Part shown: positions 1-4,950 of the stretch, piece after piece | How the letters are laid out: the number at the start of each line of letters is the position of its first letter | Numbering within the stretch: the stretch's first letter is position 1 | Assembly (NCBI GenBank): GCA_016934775.1 | Contig: JAFGSP010000188.1 | Span: forward strand, 1-7,253 | Direction of reading: 5' to 3' | Length of the DNA stretch: 7,253 bases | Origin: Candidatus Woesearchaeota archaeon | GTDB taxonomy: Archaea > Nanobdellota > Nanobdellia > Woesearchaeales > GW2011-AR15 | Notes under the pieces: generated by a model | Seen by the model: the letters and a program-made list of their open reading frames with translations, nothing else | What the model was told of the DNA's origin: nothing | Database searches by the model: none | Program-made: the position numbers and the translations under genes

Positions 1-509
1 CAGGAAGCATGGAACATAAGATTGCATCTGATGAAGCAGGAAGGCTCCATATGTGCGGGAATTATTATCAGGAAAAGAGGCCGGTGAATTTTGACTTCTT
101 CTGGGCAGAGTGCGGAGAATACTATAGGCTTTTTGGCATAAACATGAATAGTTTTGAAAAATATCCATTCAAAAATGGATTTGACACAGGAGATATAATT
201 GTTCTTATCGGAAAAAAAGCAGAGGACATAAAGATAGGTGATGTTATTGTTTTCAAATCAAACCAGCCAGACCCGATAATCCACAGAGTAATAAAAAAGT
301 GGGAAACTGAAGGTGAATATCATTTCCAGACTAAAGGGGACCACAACGGAAATTCAATACAGGGATCCTTTCTCAATGAGATAGATATTAAAAAGGAACA
401 GATAATAGGAAAGGCTGTTTTCAGGATACCTTTCCTGGGATATATCAAGATATGGTTTGTCCAGCTACTGGACCTGCTCAACTTAAATATGGTAAAGAGG
501 TTGTTCTAA
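1..509 (+). CDS. Signal peptidase I, S26B (archaeal/ER type), 5'-partial
   Basis: Membrane serine peptidase that would remove signal peptides from exported proteins. The frame is open to the left edge, and the ATG at 9 is not the start: the codons just before it read Gly-Ser, giving GSMEH, which matches the S26B nucleophile motif (S)GSMEP. The catalytic Ser is therefore codon 6-8 and the N-terminal membrane anchor lies outside the window. Counting from the Met at 9, the other family boxes are GDIIVL (61-66), GDVIVF (77-82), IIHRV with the probable catalytic His92, and TKGDHNG with the probable catalytic Asp111. This is the Ser-His-Asp pattern of S26B rather than the bacterial Ser-Lys pair. 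A hydrophobic stretch (about 141-160) ends the protein. About 50 residues separate the nucleophile from the first GD box, far more than the usual dozen. The gene leads a tight plus-strand run, with transcription factor S starting one base after its stop. Confidence 0.88.
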   Translation, partial: GSMEHKIASDEAGRLHMCGNYYQEKRPVNFDFFWAECGEYYRLFGINMNSFEKYPFKNGFDTGDIIVLIGKKAEDIKIGDVIVFKSNQPDPIIHRVIKKWETEGEYHFQTKGDHNGNSIQGSFLNEIDIKKEQIIGKAVFRIPFLGYIKIWFVQLLDLLNLNMVKRLF

Positions 510-510
510 G

Positions 511-828
511 ATGATGATGTTCTGCCCTAAATGCGGTTCAATACTGATGCCTAAAAAAGTAGACAAAAAAACAGTCATGAGCTGTTCTTGCGGCTACAGT
601 AACAAAAAATCTGAAAAGATTGAAATTAAAGAAGAGATTAAGGACAAGATAGAGATAGAAGCTGTTGAGGAGGAATATGAAGTCCATCCTCTAACAGATG
701 CAGAATGCCCAAAATGCGGACATGATAAAGCATATTACTGGGAAGTGCAGACCAGGGCAAGCGATGAGCCTGCAACAAAATTCCTAAAGTGCGAAAAATG
801 CAGGCATATCTGGCGAGACTATAAGTAA
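511..828 (+). CDS. Transcription factor S (TFIIS/RPB9-like zinc-ribbon protein)
   Basis: Archaeal RNA polymerase cleavage factor that rescues backtracked polymerase by stimulating endonucleolytic trimming of the nascent RNA. Two zinc ribbons flank an acidic, Lys/Glu-rich linker (about 32-60). The N-terminal ribbon uses C5, C8, C25 and C27. The C-terminal ribbon uses C66, C69, C94 and C97. The C-terminal ribbon carries the family hallmark QTRASDEPATKF; the Asp85-Glu86 pair is the catalytic acidic tip inserted into the polymerase secondary channel, so cleavage activity is expected. It ends with the typical WRDY. Length (105 aa) is normal. The second N-terminal knuckle is CxC rather than the usual CxxC. 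Three consecutive ATG codons begin the frame; an AGAGG at 496-500, inside the end of the signal peptidase gene, is a plausible ribosome-binding site, and homologues usually start with only one or two residues before FCPKCG. Confidence 0.95.
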   Translation: MMMFCPKCGSILMPKKVDKKTVMSCSCGYSNKKSEKIEIKEEIKDKIEIEAVEEEYEVHPLTDAECPKCGHDKAYYWEVQTRASDEPATKFLKCEKCRHIWRDYK

Positions 829-829
829 A

Positions 830-1621
830 ATGCCCGACATAAGATTCGGCAAGCCGGACTTTGGTTCTTTGAATTCTGAAGGATTTATGTGTGTGGATAT
901 GCATTTCCATTCTATACACTCTACTGGAGCATCAACAATTAAAGATACACTGAAAAAGATAAGAAAACTCAACATAGGTGTGGCTATTACTGATCATGAT
1001 GAAATAAGCGGAGTCCTTGAAGCATTCAGGGAAAAAGAAGAAAACGACACAATAATACCTGGGATTGAAGTAAGGACAAAAGAGAATATTGATTTTCTGT
1101 ACTATTTTTATGATATCTCTACAATGAAGAAATTTTATTATCAATTTGTGGAGCCAAACAAGATAACGTTTGGCAGAAGGCCTGTAGCAAAGAAGACAAG
1201 AATAAACCTGACAATCAGTGAACTTAGAAAGAAATCGCGAAAATTCAACTATGTCTGCTCTGTGGCGCATCCGTTTGGCTATTTTACCAGGAGGACTTTT
1301 GAGGAATTTCCTGAACTTAAGGAGTATGACATCTATGAAGCCATAAACGGGGTAAACCCAAAAAATACAAACAAGACAGCAATTGAGTTTATTGCTGAAA
1401 ATAATAAAGGCTTTACCGGCGGAAGCGACGGGCACTCGATTTTTGAGCTGGGAAATGTAATCACATGCTCAAAGGCAAAAAATATTAAGGAATTCCTGGA
1501 TAATATTAAATCAAGAAAAAACAAGGTAATTGGAGGATACAATAAATTGGGAAAATCTGCATCATTGCTTTACTTTGGAATAAACTACCTAATTACAAGA
1601 CTTAAAAATGAACATAAATGA
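830..1621 (+). CDS. PHP-domain metal-dependent phosphoesterase
   Basis: Predicted hydrolase of the polymerase-and-histidinol-phosphatase superfamily, which cleaves phosphoester bonds with a cluster of two or three metal ions. All metal-ligand motifs are present in order: DMHFHS (His25, His27), ITDHDEISG (Asp55, His56), PGIEV (Glu80), AHPFG (His147) and GGSDGHS (Asp200, His202), with a YEAING strand (Glu170) before the last. The enzyme is therefore probably active. Length (263 aa) suits a stand-alone PHP protein of the TrpH/YciV-like type; known members act on nucleoside bisphosphates or on RNA ends, but the substrate here cannot be told from sequence. The middle section (about 90-135) is rich in Tyr, Phe and Lys and specific to this protein. 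The gene starts one base after the transcription factor S stop and overlaps the next gene by 14 bases, so it is almost certainly cotranscribed. Confidence 0.9.
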   Translation: MPDIRFGKPDFGSLNSEGFMCVDMHFHSIHSTGASTIKDTLKKIRKLNIGVAITDHDEISGVLEAFREKEENDTIIPGIEVRTKENIDFLYYFYDISTMKKFYYQFVEPNKITFGRRPVAKKTRINLTISELRKKSRKFNYVCSVAHPFGYFTRRTFEEFPELKEYDIYEAINGVNPKNTNKTAIEFIAENNKGFTGGSDGHSIFELGNVITCSKAKNIKEFLDNIKSRKNKVIGGYNKLGKSASLLYFGINYLITRLKNEHK

Positions 1622-1850
1622 ATTTATCAACAACAACAGGCTGAATATAATTGTTAAACCGAATTCTCCAAAGAACCAAATCAAAGATTATGATAAAAAC
1701 AGAGAAGCTCTGAGGGTTGAAATAAAAGCTCCTGCCGAAGATAACAAGGCCAATATTGAGATAATAAAGTTCTTTTCTAAACTGACAAAAAAAGACGTAA
1801 GGATTGTTTCTGGGTTGACAAATAAAAAGAAAATTCTGGAATTCAAATAG
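1608..1850 (+). CDS. DUF167/YggU family protein
   Basis: Small conserved protein of the DUF167 (YggU/UPF0235) family, found in all three domains; its biochemical role is not established. Family features are visible: VKPNSPKNQI at 16-25 (consensus V-x-P-x-A/S), ALRVEIKAPAEDNKAN at 34-49 (consensus LkVrvkAPPveGkAN), and VRIVSGLTNKKKIL at 64-77 (consensus V-x-iv-sG-x-s-x-x-K-x-v). The usual Gly before KAN is Asn here. Length (80 aa) is normal. The ATG at 1608 lies inside the end of the PHP gene and the two coding regions overlap by 14 bases, which points to translational coupling; no strong ribosome-binding site is seen. It is the last gene of the tight plus-strand run. Confidence 0.88.
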   Translation: MNINEFINNNRLNIIVKPNSPKNQIKDYDKNREALRVEIKAPAEDNKANIEIIKFFSKLTKKDVRIVSGLTNKKKILEFK

Positions 1851-1857
1851 ATACTTT

Positions 1858-1872
1858 ACAAAAATATATAAA
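1858..1872 (+). promoter_or_regulatory. TATA-like box for the CaCA exchanger gene
   Basis: The short gap after the DUF167 gene contains ACAAAAATATATAAA, a good archaeal BRE/TATA-like sequence centred near 1868. It lies directly against the ATG at 1872, so a transcript made from it would begin near 1894, downstream of that ATG. This suggests either initiation at the ATG at 1896 or cotranscription from upstream. Inference from spacing only. Confidence 0.45.
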
Positions 1873-2894
1873 TGTCATCCTTCCCTAACCTTGTTATGGT
1901 CACAATCTTGATACTTCTACTCATGGTTTTCGCTGTCGCCTTAATCTGGGTTGGTTCTGACTGGGTGACTGATTCGCTGATACCTGTAGCGCATAAGCTA
2001 GGCACCAGTTATATTGCAGTAACTACACTGATGATTTCTTTTACCCTGAGCGTGCCGGAAATATTCAGCGCCGTATATTCATTTCTCATGGGGCACGTGG
2101 ACATCGGACTTGGTGTCATAATAGGCTCAGTCATGATAAACATCGGGATGACTGTCGGGCTTAGCGCCATGATAAAGCCCTTGTTTGTAGAGAAGCTTGT
2201 TGTCATAAGAGACGGGATTTTTTTAATCATTGTTGCTGTCATTGTGATGCTCATGGGATCGGATCTTAATTATTCAAGATCAGAAGGTATTATCCTGCTC
2301 CTTCTCTTTATCCCTTATGTCCTGAATGTGTGGACATTTGAGAAGAGCAGGACGCATAAGAGCAGAAAAGAGAAAGTTGAGACTATGAAACACAACCTTG
2401 ACAGGATAGGCGGGATTGAAACCGTATTGAAACCAAAGCCTTCTTTATTCATATTTATTCTGGGGGAGCTTATGCTGTTTGCAGGCTCGTATTTTTTCTC
2501 ATTCTCACTAGTTAACCTAAGTTATGTAATAGCACTTCCTGAAATAATTCTAGGAGTGCTAATAGGAGCTGTGGGCACAGAAATCCCAAATATTGCGGCT
2601 GCTGTCCAAGGGACACTTAAAGGATTCAAGGATGCCGCGATAACCGAAACCTTCGGCTCAAATATATTCACTCTGCTTGTCACTCTAGGTGTGTTTTTGC
2701 TCATTAGCCCTTTGAATATTGAAGGAAAAGTTTTTTATTTTGACCTTACATGGATGATAATAATACATCTTCTCATGCTGGCATTCATATTCAAAGGCTA
2801 CAGATATAAAGAAGCCAGCCTCACAAGGCTGGAAGGAACATTGTTGCTGTTATTCTATTTTGCGATTGTAGGGATAAATATACTCTTTTTTTAG
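1872..2894 (+). CDS. CaCA-superfamily cation exchanger (Na+/Ca2+ exchanger-like), divergent
   Basis: Polytopic membrane protein with the two-repeat layout of the Ca2+:cation antiporter family: about five hydrophobic segments, a basic cytoplasmic loop (about 157-190, KSRTHKSRKEKVE region), then about five more. The alpha-1 repeat reads TLSVPEI (58-64) and GVIIGSVMINIG (81-92); alpha-2 reads GTEIPNI (235-241) and FGSNIFTLL (261-269). Against the family pattern GTSxPE...GSNxxN, alpha-1 keeps Ser60, Glu63 and Asn90. In alpha-2 the key Glu is Asn240, an acidic residue appears instead at Glu237, and the last Asn/Asp is Thr267. Ion specificity is therefore uncertain. Length (340 aa) is normal. The longest reading starts at 1872, but a TATA-like box abuts that codon and the ATG at 1896 (Met9) would fit a leaderless transcript. 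The stop overlaps that of the convergent deaminase gene. Confidence 0.85.
   Translation: MSSFPNLVMVTILILLLMVFAVALIWVGSDWVTDSLIPVAHKLGTSYIAVTTLMISFTLSVPEIFSAVYSFLMGHVDIGLGVIIGSVMINIGMTVGLSAMIKPLFVEKLVVIRDGIFLIIVAVIVMLMGSDLNYSRSEGIILLLLFIPYVLNVWTFEKSRTHKSRKEKVETMKHNLDRIGGIETVLKPKPSLFIFILGELMLFAGSYFFSFSLVNLSYVIALPEIILGVLIGAVGTEIPNIAAAVQGTLKGFKDAAITETFGSNIFTLLVTLGVFLLISPLNIEGKVFYFDLTWMIIIHLLMLAFIFKGYRYKEASLTRLEGTLLLLFYFAIVGINILFF
2886..2892 (+). terminator. Oligo-T tract at the exchanger stop
   Basis: Seven T residues run into the stop codon of the exchanger gene, and a second T7 lies at 2936-2942 inside the convergent deaminase gene. Archaeal polymerase terminates at such tracts without needing a hairpin, and none was seen. 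Either or both could end plus-strand transcription. Confidence 0.4.
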
Positions 2895-3352
2895 TCCTTA
2901 TACTGCACCAGCTCAACGCCTGCTTCCTCAAATAATTTTTTTGAGATCTCATCAAGATTATATTCAGAACTATAATATACTCTTTTTATCCCTGCGTTGA
3001 TTATGTGCTTTGTGCAGTACCTGCAGGGGCATAGGCTTGTATAGATCACAGCGTTCTTAACAGATACTCCATTATATGCTGCCTGGAGCAATGCATTCTC
3101 TTCTGCATGGACGCAGACGCATTCATCCAGTTTTTCTCCTGACTTGATTTTTCCTTCTTTCCTGTCGCTGCACCTTTTGCAGCCGCCCTCGTCGCAATTC
3201 TTTATTCCGCGAGGTGTTCCATTATAGCCTGTCGAGACAATCATTTTGTCCTTTACAATAACAGCTCCGACATGCCTAGAAAGGCAATTACTCCGTGAAG
3301 CAACAAGCTTCGCAATCCTTATGAAATATTCATCCCAGCTTGGTCTGCTCAT
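2891..3352 (-). CDS. dCMP deaminase / cytidine deaminase-family zinc enzyme
   Basis: Zinc hydrolase expected to convert dCMP to dUMP, feeding thymidylate synthesis in the cytoplasm. The catalytic motifs are clear: VHAEEN (His82 zinc ligand, Glu84 proton shuttle) and CPCRYC (Cys110 and Cys113 zinc ligands). GYNGTPRG (42-49) is the substrate/effector loop of the ComEB/T4-type dCMP deaminase group. An extra cysteine cluster between them (C53, C58, C61, C78, C80) suits the second, structural zinc often seen in this group. Length (153 aa) is normal. The start follows a GAGG ribosome-binding-like sequence (about 3361-3366) by roughly nine bases. It is the last gene of a minus-strand group headed by a P-loop kinase. 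Its stop codon overlaps the exchanger stop by two bases. Specificity for free dCMP rather than another cytidine substrate is inferred from family resemblance. Confidence 0.92.
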   Translation of the reverse strand: MSRPSWDEYFIRIAKLVASRSNCLSRHVGAVIVKDKMIVSTGYNGTPRGIKNCDEGGCKRCSDRKEGKIKSGEKLDECVCVHAEENALLQAAYNGVSVKNAVIYTSLCPCRYCTKHIINAGIKRVYYSSEYNLDEISKKLFEEAGVELVQYKD

Positions 3353-3376
3353 TCTAACACTTCCTCTTTATCCGGA

Positions 3377-3508
3377 CTACTTGACGAAGTCAATGTAGTC
3401 CTTAATATCTTTTCCGTCAAGGCTTTTCCCAGAGTGCTTTGCACGATGGGCACGGGAATGTAAGTGACCGTGTGTAAAAGGCTTGTGGTCATTCTTCCTC
3501 CTTCTCAT
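3377..3508 (-). CDS. Short His-rich basic protein, unrecognised
   Basis: Candidate 43-residue gene between the kinase and the deaminase. I do not recognise it. It starts RRRKNDH, has six histidines between residues 8 and 25 (with HGHLH at 13-17 and RAHRAKHSG at 19-27), then an acidic amphipathic end (GKDIKDYIDFVK). The ATG at 3508 lies inside the kinase gene, giving a 20-base overlap. Its TAG stop is followed nine bases later by an in-frame TAA, then GAGG and the deaminase ATG, so the spacing behaves like a true gene boundary. The His cluster could bind metal or nucleic acid; this is speculation. A competing 47-residue frame (3349-3492, minus) covers the same DNA, with 4-base ATGA overlaps at both ends and an AGGAGG just ahead. 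Its composition (Thr/Ser-rich, TTLTSSSSPD) looks less protein-like. At most one is likely to be real. Confidence 0.42.
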   Translation of the reverse strand: MRRRKNDHKPFTHGHLHSRAHRAKHSGKSLDGKDIKDYIDFVK

Positions 3509-4046
3509 GGAGCCATTCCATGAATTTTTCAAAATTCTCCTTGAGATCATACAATGTACCGACATTCAGGATAGTGTAGTCTGCCATTGCTATTGGCGCT
3601 CCTTTGTTCAGGTTCTCAATCTCTGTCTTATCTCTTTTCCTTGCCTGCTCTTTGGTCAATGATCTCACTTCTCTATCGATAAGCCGTTCATACCTGGATT
3701 CAGGAGGAGCATATGTTGCAAGCACTATAAGTTTTTCACCAAACTTATTTTTCAGGAAAAGATATTCTTCCCAGCTGTAAAGACCATCCACAATAACATT
3801 TCTATCTTCAAGCGCGTCCTGTATTTTTTCAAGATTAAGCTTGGCATATGCTTCCATGCCATGCTCCTTTCTAAGTTTTTCTCTGAGAGCTCTCTCGTTC
3901 TCTTCAGTAAGGTCCTTGCCCTGCTCTTTCAGAAGATCGTCTGTTATGTCGCCGAATCTTATCCTTACATAGCCGATGTCTTCAAACAATTCAGAAAGCT
4001 GGCTCTTTCCGCTGCCAGTCATACCCACTATTGCTATTAGTCTCAT
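3489..4046 (-). CDS. P-loop nucleotide kinase, UPF0200 / dephospho-CoA kinase-like
   Basis: Predicted ATP-binding kinase of the archaeal UPF0200 group, related to nucleoside monophosphate and dephospho-CoA kinases. The Walker A motif GMTGSGKS is at 8-15. A VIVDGLYSWEEY strand-loop (84-95) occupies the place of the family's DG(V/I)R motif, and the lid-like RDKTEIE (138-144) is followed by GAPIAMADYTILNVGT (149-164), the segment typical of UPF0200. The true substrate is not established. Length (185 aa) is normal. The Glu-rich tail HEKEEE is probably disordered. A TATA-like box lies about 27 bases upstream of the ATG, so the message is probably leaderless. The gene heads a minus-strand group with the His-rich ORF and the deaminase, which makes a nucleotide-metabolism role plausible but unproven. 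Confidence 0.82.
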   Translation of the reverse strand: MRLIAIVGMTGSGKSQLSELFEDIGYVRIRFGDITDDLLKEQGKDLTEENERALREKLRKEHGMEAYAKLNLEKIQDALEDRNVIVDGLYSWEEYLFLKNKFGEKLIVLATYAPPESRYERLIDREVRSLTKEQARKRDKTEIENLNKGAPIAMADYTILNVGTLYDLKENFEKFMEWLHEKEEE

Positions 4047-4067
4047 GATTTGGAAAGATAAGATAAG

Positions 4068-4080
4068 AATATAAAAAGTT
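4068..4080 (-). promoter_or_regulatory. TATA-like box of the kinase-deaminase group
   Basis: Read on the minus strand this is AACTTTTTATATT, an archaeal box A, with a purine-rich AACAAAC just upstream as a possible BRE. Its centre (about 4073) is 27 bases from the ATG at 4046, the geometry expected of a leaderless promoter. Confidence 0.6.
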
Positions 4081-4083
4081 TGT

Positions 4084-4100
4084 TAAAAAAAGAAAAAAGA
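4084..4100 (-). terminator. Oligo-T terminator of the 79-residue gene
   Basis: Directly after the stop at 4102, the minus strand reads TCTTTTTTCTTTTTTTAA: two T tracts of six and seven split by one C. This is a strong archaeal intrinsic terminator. It sits immediately before the kinase promoter and so separates the two minus-strand units. Confidence 0.65.
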
Positions 4101-4101
4101 A

Positions 4102-4341
4102 TCAAACACATTTGCCATTGCTATAGATTGTTTGATTCCAGGCACAATTGTATTGGTACACGTAGTTATAATCTCTACTACAATAGTTTTCCACTACTAC
4201 TGTGCTGTTCAGGCAGTAATCTGTAATATTGTAGTATGTCTGGTTTTGGTAACCTACAACAAAACTTTGTGTTAGGATAACTTGGTCATAAAAGATTAAT
4301 AAAATCAGGAACATTAATAATATAAACTTCCAACTAATCAT
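4102..4341 (-). CDS. Small exported/membrane-anchored Cys- and sequon-rich protein, unrecognised
   Basis: Not recognised. The 79-residue product begins MISWKF, followed by a hydrophobic segment at about 6-18 (FILLMFLILLIFY) that would act as signal anchor or signal peptide. The remaining 60 residues are polar and Tyr/Asn-rich, with four N-glycosylation sequons (Asn33, Asn38, Asn45, Asn69) and four cysteines (43, 54, 66, 78) that could form two disulfides outside the cell. The frame is open further upstream to an ATG at 4422, but that extension runs antisense to the JAMM gene and would put a polar stretch before the hydrophobic segment, so the ATG at 4341 is preferred. A TATA-like box lies about 31 bases upstream and a strong T-tract terminator follows the stop. 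The gene is divergent from the JAMM gene, with 7 bases between start codons. Surface display is inferred from the sequence; function is unknown. Confidence 0.62.
   Translation of the reverse strand: MISWKFILLMFLILLIFYDQVILTQSFVVGYQNQTYYNITDYCLNSTVVVENYCSRDYNYVYQYNCAWNQTIYSNGKCV
4316..4327 (+). promoter_or_regulatory. TATA-like box of the JAMM protein gene
   Basis: TAATATAAAC, centred near 4322, lies 27 bases before the ATG at 4349, as expected of a leaderless archaeal promoter. It sits inside the first codons of the divergent 79-residue gene. Confidence 0.55.
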
Positions 4342-4348
4342 CCTGATA

Positions 4349-4918
4349 ATGAATGAAGAAAATGATTCATTTATAGAACCGTTACATGAGCAGGAAGAGA
4401 GCAGGCTAAAAAGATTTTTCAAAAGGGCTTACATAATACTACTGGCCCTGTTTCTTGTCATGCTTCTCTTAGTAAATACAAATACAGGATATCACTTACT
4501 ATCTGTGATTAGCGGGAAGATTGCAAGCTCAACGCTTAATGAAAACTATGAATTTGAATTAAGAGGTGGAATCAAAGTAATCTTTCAGAAGGAGATATTT
4601 GAAGAATTGAGGACACTCTATCAAAACAACCAGAAAAATGAGTTCAAGGTGTGCTTAACCGGAAATAAGCAAAACAGTGATTATGTTGTTGAAGGAGCGT
4701 ATGTTCCTGAAATATACAAACAGGATGTTTATTCAGTCACTTCTCAGATCTGTAATAATGAAACAATAATATCTCTGCACAGCCACCCTCCAATGAGGTG
4801 TATTTTCTCTGAGCAGGATCTCAAGTCTTATGAATCATTCAGGAGAATAAATCCTGACGGGATTATTGCATTAATGTGCGGTGAGGAAAGGATGAACTTC
4901 TTCGGATATAAACAATAA
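4349..4918 (+). CDS. Membrane-anchored JAMM/MPN-domain metalloprotease-like protein
   Basis: Predicted zinc metallopeptidase of the JAB1/MPN (Mov34) superfamily, whose members remove ubiquitin-like modifiers or cleave peptides. The zinc motif is complete: His144-x-His146, seven residues, Ser154, two residues, Asp157 (HSHPPMRCIFSEQD). Glu98 in NEFKVCLTG is the likely catalytic Glu, occupying the place of the EvcGlL motif. An acidic N-terminus (1-18) is followed by basic KRFFKR (21-26) and one transmembrane helix (about 27-43). By the positive-inside rule the N-terminus is cytoplasmic and the catalytic domain outside, which is unusual for this family. Four cysteines (102, 135, 151, 177) and one sequon (Asn138) lie in the outer part. 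Length (189 aa) fits anchor plus MPN core. The substrate is unknown, and no ubiquitin-like gene is seen nearby. The message is probably leaderless. Confidence 0.8.
   Translation: MNEENDSFIEPLHEQEESRLKRFFKRAYIILLALFLVMLLLVNTNTGYHLLSVISGKIASSTLNENYEFELRGGIKVIFQKEIFEELRTLYQNNQKNEFKVCLTGNKQNSDYVVEGAYVPEIYKQDVYSVTSQICNNETIISLHSHPPMRCIFSEQDLKSYESFRRINPDGIIALMCGEERMNFFGYKQ
4368..4377 (-). promoter_or_regulatory. TATA-like box of the 79-residue gene
   Basis: On the minus strand the sequence reads TTCTATAAATG, centred near 4372, about 31 bases before the ATG at 4341. This predicts a start of transcription near 4346 and a leader of a few bases. It lies inside the JAMM coding region. Confidence 0.42.
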
Positions 4919-4927
4919 TATTATAAA
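4918..4927 (+). promoter_or_regulatory. TATA-like box of the copper ATPase gene
   Basis: ATATTATAAA starts at the last base of the JAMM gene stop codon and is centred near 4923, 28 bases before the GTG at 4951. The spacing predicts a leaderless transcript beginning at the GTG. No palindromic operator for a copper repressor was noticed next to it. Confidence 0.5.
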
Positions 4928-4950
4928 GAAAAATGTGTTAATGTCTTTCT

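Noticed and set aside
9..11. ATG at 9 as the start of the signal peptidase gene
   Set aside because: The in-frame Gly-Ser codons just upstream complete the catalytic GSM motif, so this Met is internal and the gene is truncated by the window.
638..1542. Long minus-strand open frames opposite the TFS and PHP genes
   Set aside because: They are antisense to genes with clear family motifs, and their translations are Cys/Phe/Ile-rich without recognisable domains.
2009..2704. Minus-strand open frames opposite the exchanger
   Set aside because: Low-complexity Met/Thr/Ile/Ser-rich translations are typical of the antisense of membrane-helix codons.
3509..3565. Longer form of the His-rich ORF starting at 3565
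   Set aside because: The extra 19 residues lie wholly within the kinase coding region in another frame and do not resemble protein; the ATG at 3508 gives a smaller overlap.
4342..4422. N-terminal extension of the 79-residue minus-strand protein to the ATG at 4422
   Set aside because: It would be antisense to the JAMM gene, would include the gene's own TATA-like box, and adds a polar segment ahead of a good signal anchor.
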